NCBI GenBank assembly: GCA_947179485.1
Contig: OX359245.1
Span: forward strand, 25,283,067-25,347,066
Direction: 5' to 3'
Length of the DNA: 64,000 nt
DNA from: Allacma fusca
Lineage: Eukaryota > Arthropoda > Collembola > Symphypleona > Sminthuridae
Shown piece after piece: positions 59,231-64,000 of this stretch. The notes under the pieces were generated by a model. It worked only from the letters and a program-made list of their open reading frames with translations. It did no database searches and had not been told where the DNA came from. How positions within the stretch are numbered: the stretch's first letter is position 1; every line of letters begins with the position of its first letter. The translations under genes were made by a program, and so were the position numbers.

Positions 59231-61986
59231 ATGTCAGTTGCTTGGAATGTGAATTTAGCAAAGACAGCCACGAGAATTGCCTTTACTGGCAGTTCTCAAT
59301 GGTGTATCAAGTGTACATAACAGTAAGTATAAATCACACATGGCCACAGTAGATAATGTAATTGAAGAAAAATTTAAAAAAAAGACACGATAAAAAGTTT
59401 GTGATTTAAAATGTTTTTTGCGTTTAGATAGCAAAACCAAAAATATGGACTTCCTTGATTTCCTAGTATTTAATTTTTTGGGTGTATGCGCAAATTTGTA
59501 TTATTTAATAATTTTTGCTAGGCTCGCAACTTAATAGATCCTCTCTTTTTTCTTACAAGAAAAGTAACAATAAATTTGAAAGGCCGCTTTTTAATACTTA
59601 CGTATTTCCGTAGTCCAGAAAAAGATGCTGAATGCAGTTTCTTCGCCCCGAAATTTCGCTCACGTATTCAGAAAAGCTAGATGATTTGACAAGTGAGGTA
59701 AAGTTGAAGTAATCATTACAGCGTTCAGGCATCACTGTCTCTGTAAAGTCTTCGAAATGAAATCCCATGATAATTAAATACGACACCATCTATTCATCAT
59801 TGTCCAGAGGATCCATTGTCGACAGGACGGTAATATGACAGTCAAACTAAATTAAGAGAAGGCTAGAAGTGTATATTTCCATGTGACGAATGAAATCGCC
59901 CGCACTGTGTCTGCATAATGTTTCAGTAGCGTGTGTACACTAGTGTGCATAATTGCGTAAAATTTAGCGTCCCCAGGAATCCAACTGTTCCTGAAAACAC
60001 TGTAGTTCCTAAAATATTACTGCATTTCATAGTGTAATATAAGCACTACACATCCGTTCAAAACGTTTCTACGCATTTTTAATGACTGTTTGTTCTACAA
60101 CAATTTAGTGTATATAGAACGGGTGACAAATTAATCAAGTGCAGTTGTACACCTCGTTATGATTTTATGCATGCTATTATATGGAAAGGATATTAACTAT
60201 ATGTACTCGAATAGGTTATCTAGTTAATGTTAGTTATGTAGTCTAGTTAAACAAATACACATGAAGACAAACGAAATATACATTAACGTACACTTATTTA
60301 TTAATCCATTTGTAGTTTGCTGTAAATAGAAAATATTTGAGAGCATTTTAGACAAATCTGTCAAAATATGACAGAATGTGTTACCTCGTAAATCCACCAC
60401 TGTATATACATCTTTGTTTACCCGCCAGTAATATGCATTCGCGTAAGGACGCATCATATATATATACAGAAGTATATATGATTTGAGGATGAAGAAAATT
60501 CGTTGTCTGAATATTAGAAAAATAGTAGCTAGAATAATGCGTAATATAATCATAGCCATATCAGGTGCAATAATGTTAGTCAACCAGGAGTCCGCTATTT
60601 TGGACTTAATGAAAACATAGGGAGTGGAAATGGAGAAGAGTTGAGTGAGAGTGGGACTGGTATGCACAAAACAGGTGGGGACTGAAACTGAGTGGGACTG
60701 ACGAGTTGAACTGATACAAGTGCAGGGACAAAGCGAGTGTGATGCGAGTCCAATAATAAGCAATCTGTTAGTGACCTATATTAAAGGAGAAGAATGAAAA
60801 TGAGCGTCTTTTTGTATCCTTAATGACTGGTTGTGAGTTTGACCCAAGTCTTTCGTTGGGACCTAGACTGTTCCTTCATTATGATGCACGACAAAAGACA
60901 TTGCATGGTCTGCGTCAAAAACAGGTACAAAGGTTTCGGAAGCATTTCCACTCATGGCTTGCTGTTTACCTGGTTTGAGACTAATTTGGAAATGATTTCA
61001 AATGGAAGAGAGCTCAACGGATGGTCATCTTAACTTTATGTGCGAACGTTCTTTTATTTGATAATTTACAAATATTTTGTTATTTGCTTATTTATGCATG
61101 TAATAATTTGTCAATCAAAATACAAAGGCTTCTCGGGCTGACCCCTTGGCTGGATCTTCCTTCCATTGGCGGGTTTAGTTCTTGCAATAGTCCCTGCTAT
61201 TGCAATACATATCCTACTCCCCGAGACCTCCACGTGACTGCTGATGAAGCAACGGGAGACAGTTTCAGCAAAAAAGAGAAGCCGGGCGTACACACAATAT
61301 ACGTACAGAAATTAGTGATAGTAAGGTTAGTATGAAAGAGACTAAAGAGCCCTATGAATAACTTAACTATAAACAAGTGATCATAAGGAAAGCCGTTTGG
61401 TGGTCGACTGGTCTGGATGTGTCCTTGATGGTATTCCAACAGTTCAGGGAGCTAATGGAACTCTTATATTTGGGGAACATTTTGAAGGAACCAGAGAAGT
61501 CTGGAAGGGCCAGAATTTTTTCCACAACCATTAAGCAGGGGTCGGATTTGTGTGGGAAGAAGGGATTTTAACCGCATCTGTGACGATCACATGCCGAAGA
61601 AAACTTGTCATTTCAGCGCCGTAGACTTTCGCTGATTTTAGTTTCAAAATTTTGAATGAGCTCGTCAATGACTGAAAATACGGGTAAAACCGTAAGGCTA
61701 TTAGCCTCCAATTGTTATAATTTTTCATTTACAACTTCCATCATATGTGATAAAAAGTTAAGATAACTCACTGGTAGCTCACTTTTTTATAACTCCAGGC
61801 CAAAAAATAACCTGATTATTTTCGGTTCACTATCTTTGTTCTGAACTTGAAGAAATTGTTGATGTTTCACTCCATGATAAACCAGGGATAATTCAGCAGC
61901 TGCAGTTTTGTCATCACTTTAATTTTTAAATGCTTGAAACAGGCAAATTAGTATGACTCAGGCACTTAATATTACGAAATCAAGCA
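59231..61986. other. Stretch with isolated ORFs, no firm gene
   Basis: A minus-strand ORF at 59598-59789 ends at a strong donor (GTAAGT at about 59601), with the last residues LFLDYGNT, so it may be one exon of a gene read toward the minisatellite. A minus-strand ORF at 60230-60763 (177 codons, hydrophobic) has no family. A locally GC-rich segment at about 61130-61290 is open on both strands. None is strong enough to call as a gene. Confidence 0.4.
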
Positions 61987-63600
61987 GTCCCGGAATGACA
62001 GTCGTTGTCCCGTGTCCCGGAAGGGTGTATTCCGGGACATGTAAATGTCCCGGAAACGTCGAGCTCAAAAAGTTATGAAAATTTTTAAAGTTTTTAAGAT
62101 AAAAATAAAATATTTCGTTCTAGAGTAGCTCGATTCAAGCGAGAGTACCATGTGCATCTACATAAAATAAATCAAATCATAAAAATGTGATTACAAGCGT
62201 AACAAAATCGCTTAGCATCAGGTAATAATTAAAAAGGTCCAGGTTTTACAATTATATATGGGAAGAGGTTGGCAATTAAAAAAATTGGTTACGTCGAAAT
62301 GGCAAAGATAACCAGACCCCTGCTAGGATTTTAGTGTGTAAAGCGACTTTCTATGTGAAGTATGAAGAATTTGGGTTTGTTAAATCTCACACGTAAAGTT
62401 CCTAAAAACCTAGAGAAAGCAGGTGCTGAAACTAAAAAAGTTTAGATTTTTTTAAACCAAAAAATCTGGAGACGATTAAAAATTTGACATATTTGCTGTT
62501 ACAATGCGACCGTAAATTACGGTCTCCAAAATTATGTGTTTTAGAAATTCCAGGAAGAAAATCCATCAATTGTTGCTGCTAACTGCAAATATCACATTAT
62601 ACACAGCGCTATAGAAAATGCATGCAATAAATTATCAATGGATTTTAAAGGCTTAGTTTTAAAGGTTTGTAGCGAATCTAGCTCGTCTGTGCAGAGACTA
62701 GACTCTTTAAAAAAGTTGTGTGAATTTGTGGATGTGGCTTTTCTTGCTTCCAGCACTGCACAGATTCCTTTCTAATAGGTCAGCTTTGAAGTCACATTTT
62801 TTTGAAGGAATAAAGTGACTGCTCTGCTGTTAATCGCAAGGTTGATTGTCATACCAGCAATGAAGATGCTGCGAAACTAGAATGTTACTTATATATTCTG
62901 CACATTATTGTACAATAAATGAATTCGCCCATTTAAATGTTGGAGTGTAATGATTGTACTTCTACGGAAGTTTACGTCAATGAAATCTCTTCTGAAAAGT
63001 TCTGTAAACCGATACGATAAATTTTACGGAAGTAGCGCTAACGGAAGCGCTTTGAACAGGAAGTTTTGGATTTTTTGGAAATCACTGCAGACCTATTTGA
63101 GCAGACATTTTGATTTCAGTGATACTACATTTTTTTTGAAGATGGAACTACTAAATTTGAAATCAGAGTAATTTTTAGTATCCATGGCTTATTTACTAAA
63201 TATTGCCGTTGCGCTCAGTATTAAATTAAACGAGGACCAAATGTACAATGAATTTTGCTTACTTCGTCAAAATTGAGTTTTTTATTGTAATCGGTGATCG
63301 TGAGATCGGTCGGTGCAAAGTGGGCTGAATTTTTTAAGAAAGATCAATGTCCTGAACTATTCAAGCTTGTATCGTTCGTGCTATTAAATCCTGTTAGCAA
63401 CGATTTTGCAGAAAGTTATTTCAGCCTAATGAAGAAAGTTTGGACATCCAAGAGAAATTTAATGTCAACAAAACTTGTGAAGACATAGCTTCAAGTGAGG
63501 CTTAATGGGTCCTTCTCATGTTGTGAATTGGTTTCTTTTTTGAACAAACCGGAAAACAAGAAAATGTTATTAGATGCCAGAAAGGCTACCCTAAGTATGA
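61987..63600 (+). mobile_element. Decayed hAT transposon with motif-repeat arm (element G)
   Basis: The left end starts CAGTCCCGGAATGAC and continues as inverted and direct copies of TCCCGGAA / TTCCGGGAC to about 62060. From about 62545 the plus strand carries remnants of a hAT transposase: IVAANCKYHIIHSAIENAC, then VLKVCSESSSSVQRLDSLK, NRSALKSHFFEG, DFLEITADLFEQTF, and the C-terminal dimerisation region LVSFVLLNPVSNDFAESYFSLMKKVWTSKRN, given here only as landmarks of shorter blocks. Several stops and frame changes show it is dead. No right end or target duplication is visible before the window edge. Domain recognition is strong for the C-terminal block, weaker elsewhere. Confidence 0.7.
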
Positions 63601-63664
63601 CCTTTGAAATCTATGCGCATTTTATGTGTACGGGTATGCAAAATTATTTGTTCATCTTTGCCAT

Positions 63665-63767
63665 GTGACATGGTTAGACACCACGTTCAAGTGTGGTATC
63701 TTTAACCACGTGCAATACTGGCGCGAGTTGAATTTCCTAGATTCTAGGAACTTTGAGCAATACTGCA
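63665..63767. repeat. 103-bp block, right copy of an inverted pair
   Basis: Identical in reverse complement to 46384-46486 at every position. It follows the decayed hAT transposase by about 70 bp. The block reads open in frame (VTWLDTTFKCGIFNHVQYW and on), but the left copy is open on both strands too, so coding is doubtful. Confidence 0.85.
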
Positions 63768-64000
63768 TATTTGTTCCATCCACGCAAAGTCAGGAACCAT
63801 GCTCAGTTATGCAGAAGGACTTTGTTTGCAATGCTTTGACAGCCTCTAATATTCACAAATTGTTATTGTTGTGGAGGATAATGGGGAAGGTATTTGCTCT
63901 GAAGAAAGTACCTGAGTGCTACATATATATTAATTGTTGGGTAACGAAACATCAATCGTAGCAACAACTCTGTGGTTATATGGTTTTACAGTAATAATAA
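63768..64000. other. Right edge, nothing recognised
   Basis: The ORF crossing from the 103-bp block continues to 63961 without a recognisable domain. The far end is AT-rich. Confidence 0.4.

Noticed and set aside
60230-60763. 177-codon hydrophobic ORF on the minus strand
   Set aside because: AT-rich sequence gives Ile/Leu/Tyr/Phe by chance; no family, no clear start context, no splice partners. Left as unassigned.
61111-61293. GC-richer segment open on both strands, possible exon
   Set aside because: No splice-linked neighbour, no domain and no way to choose a strand.
61536-62330. CAGGGGTCGGATTTGTGTGG near 61536 with an ACCAGACCCCTG near 62318 as possible element ends; related phrase near 33112-33136
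   Set aside because: Flanks give no target duplication and the ends differ after the first eight or nine bases.

Overview
The window looks like arthropod nuclear DNA, most likely from a springtail (Collembola) or a close hexapod relative. This is an inference. It is AT-rich, genes are split by GT-AG introns often shorter than 100 bp, and there is a gustatory-type seven-helix receptor, membrane-anchored carboxylesterases, a BEL/Pao fossil and many hAT-type DNA transposons. No rRNA, bacterial operon or CRISPR is seen.

Layout. 1-2593: left-truncated BEL/Pao fossil with one LTR (minus strand). 5182-5254: tRNA-Ala(AGC). 7469-8630: three-exon gene for a secreted, helix-rich, Gln/Asn-rich protein with a TATA box. 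8.8-18.5 kb: gene-poor, with a small reverse-transcriptase relic (13.6 kb) and a possible single-pass membrane protein (16.3 kb). 18562-20553: tandem pair of secreted HEXXH metallopeptidase-like genes without introns in the body. 23.8 kb: a possible pogo-like MITE. 25073-26825: four-exon gustatory-type receptor. 28015-30557: eight-exon type II membrane carboxylesterase, facing tail-to-tail a broken paralogue (31022-32345) that lacks the exons with the catalytic serine. 35047-37541: three elements nested like Russian dolls, each with its own perfect target-site duplication (TSD). 38161-38910: receptor-like pseudogene. 39147-41627: a hAT-type element holding another hAT-type element. 43328-44800: intronless secreted subtilisin-like protease. 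46705-47513: another hAT-type element.

48.4-59.3 kb is the most unusual part. A six-exon minus-strand gene (54663-49575) splices in frame to a predicted 1566-residue protein: coiled coil, Ulp1-type cysteine protease core (H612, D636, Q675, C681), a C2H2-type finger and a hAT-like DDE transposase core. Around it lie a triplicated block of about 385 bp just downstream, a second small three-exon gene upstream, and two arrays of a 37-bp minisatellite, one old and diverged, one homogenised with higher-order structure. A perfect 103-bp block occurs in inverted orientation at 46.4 kb and 63.7 kb, bracketing the region. 61.99-63.6 kb carries a decayed hAT transposase with a motif-repeat arm of the same style as the short hAT-type elements.

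The host genes suggest secreted or membrane digestion/defence enzymes and chemosensation. The intergenic DNA is shaped mainly by hAT-type transposons whose arms are built of short private motifs.
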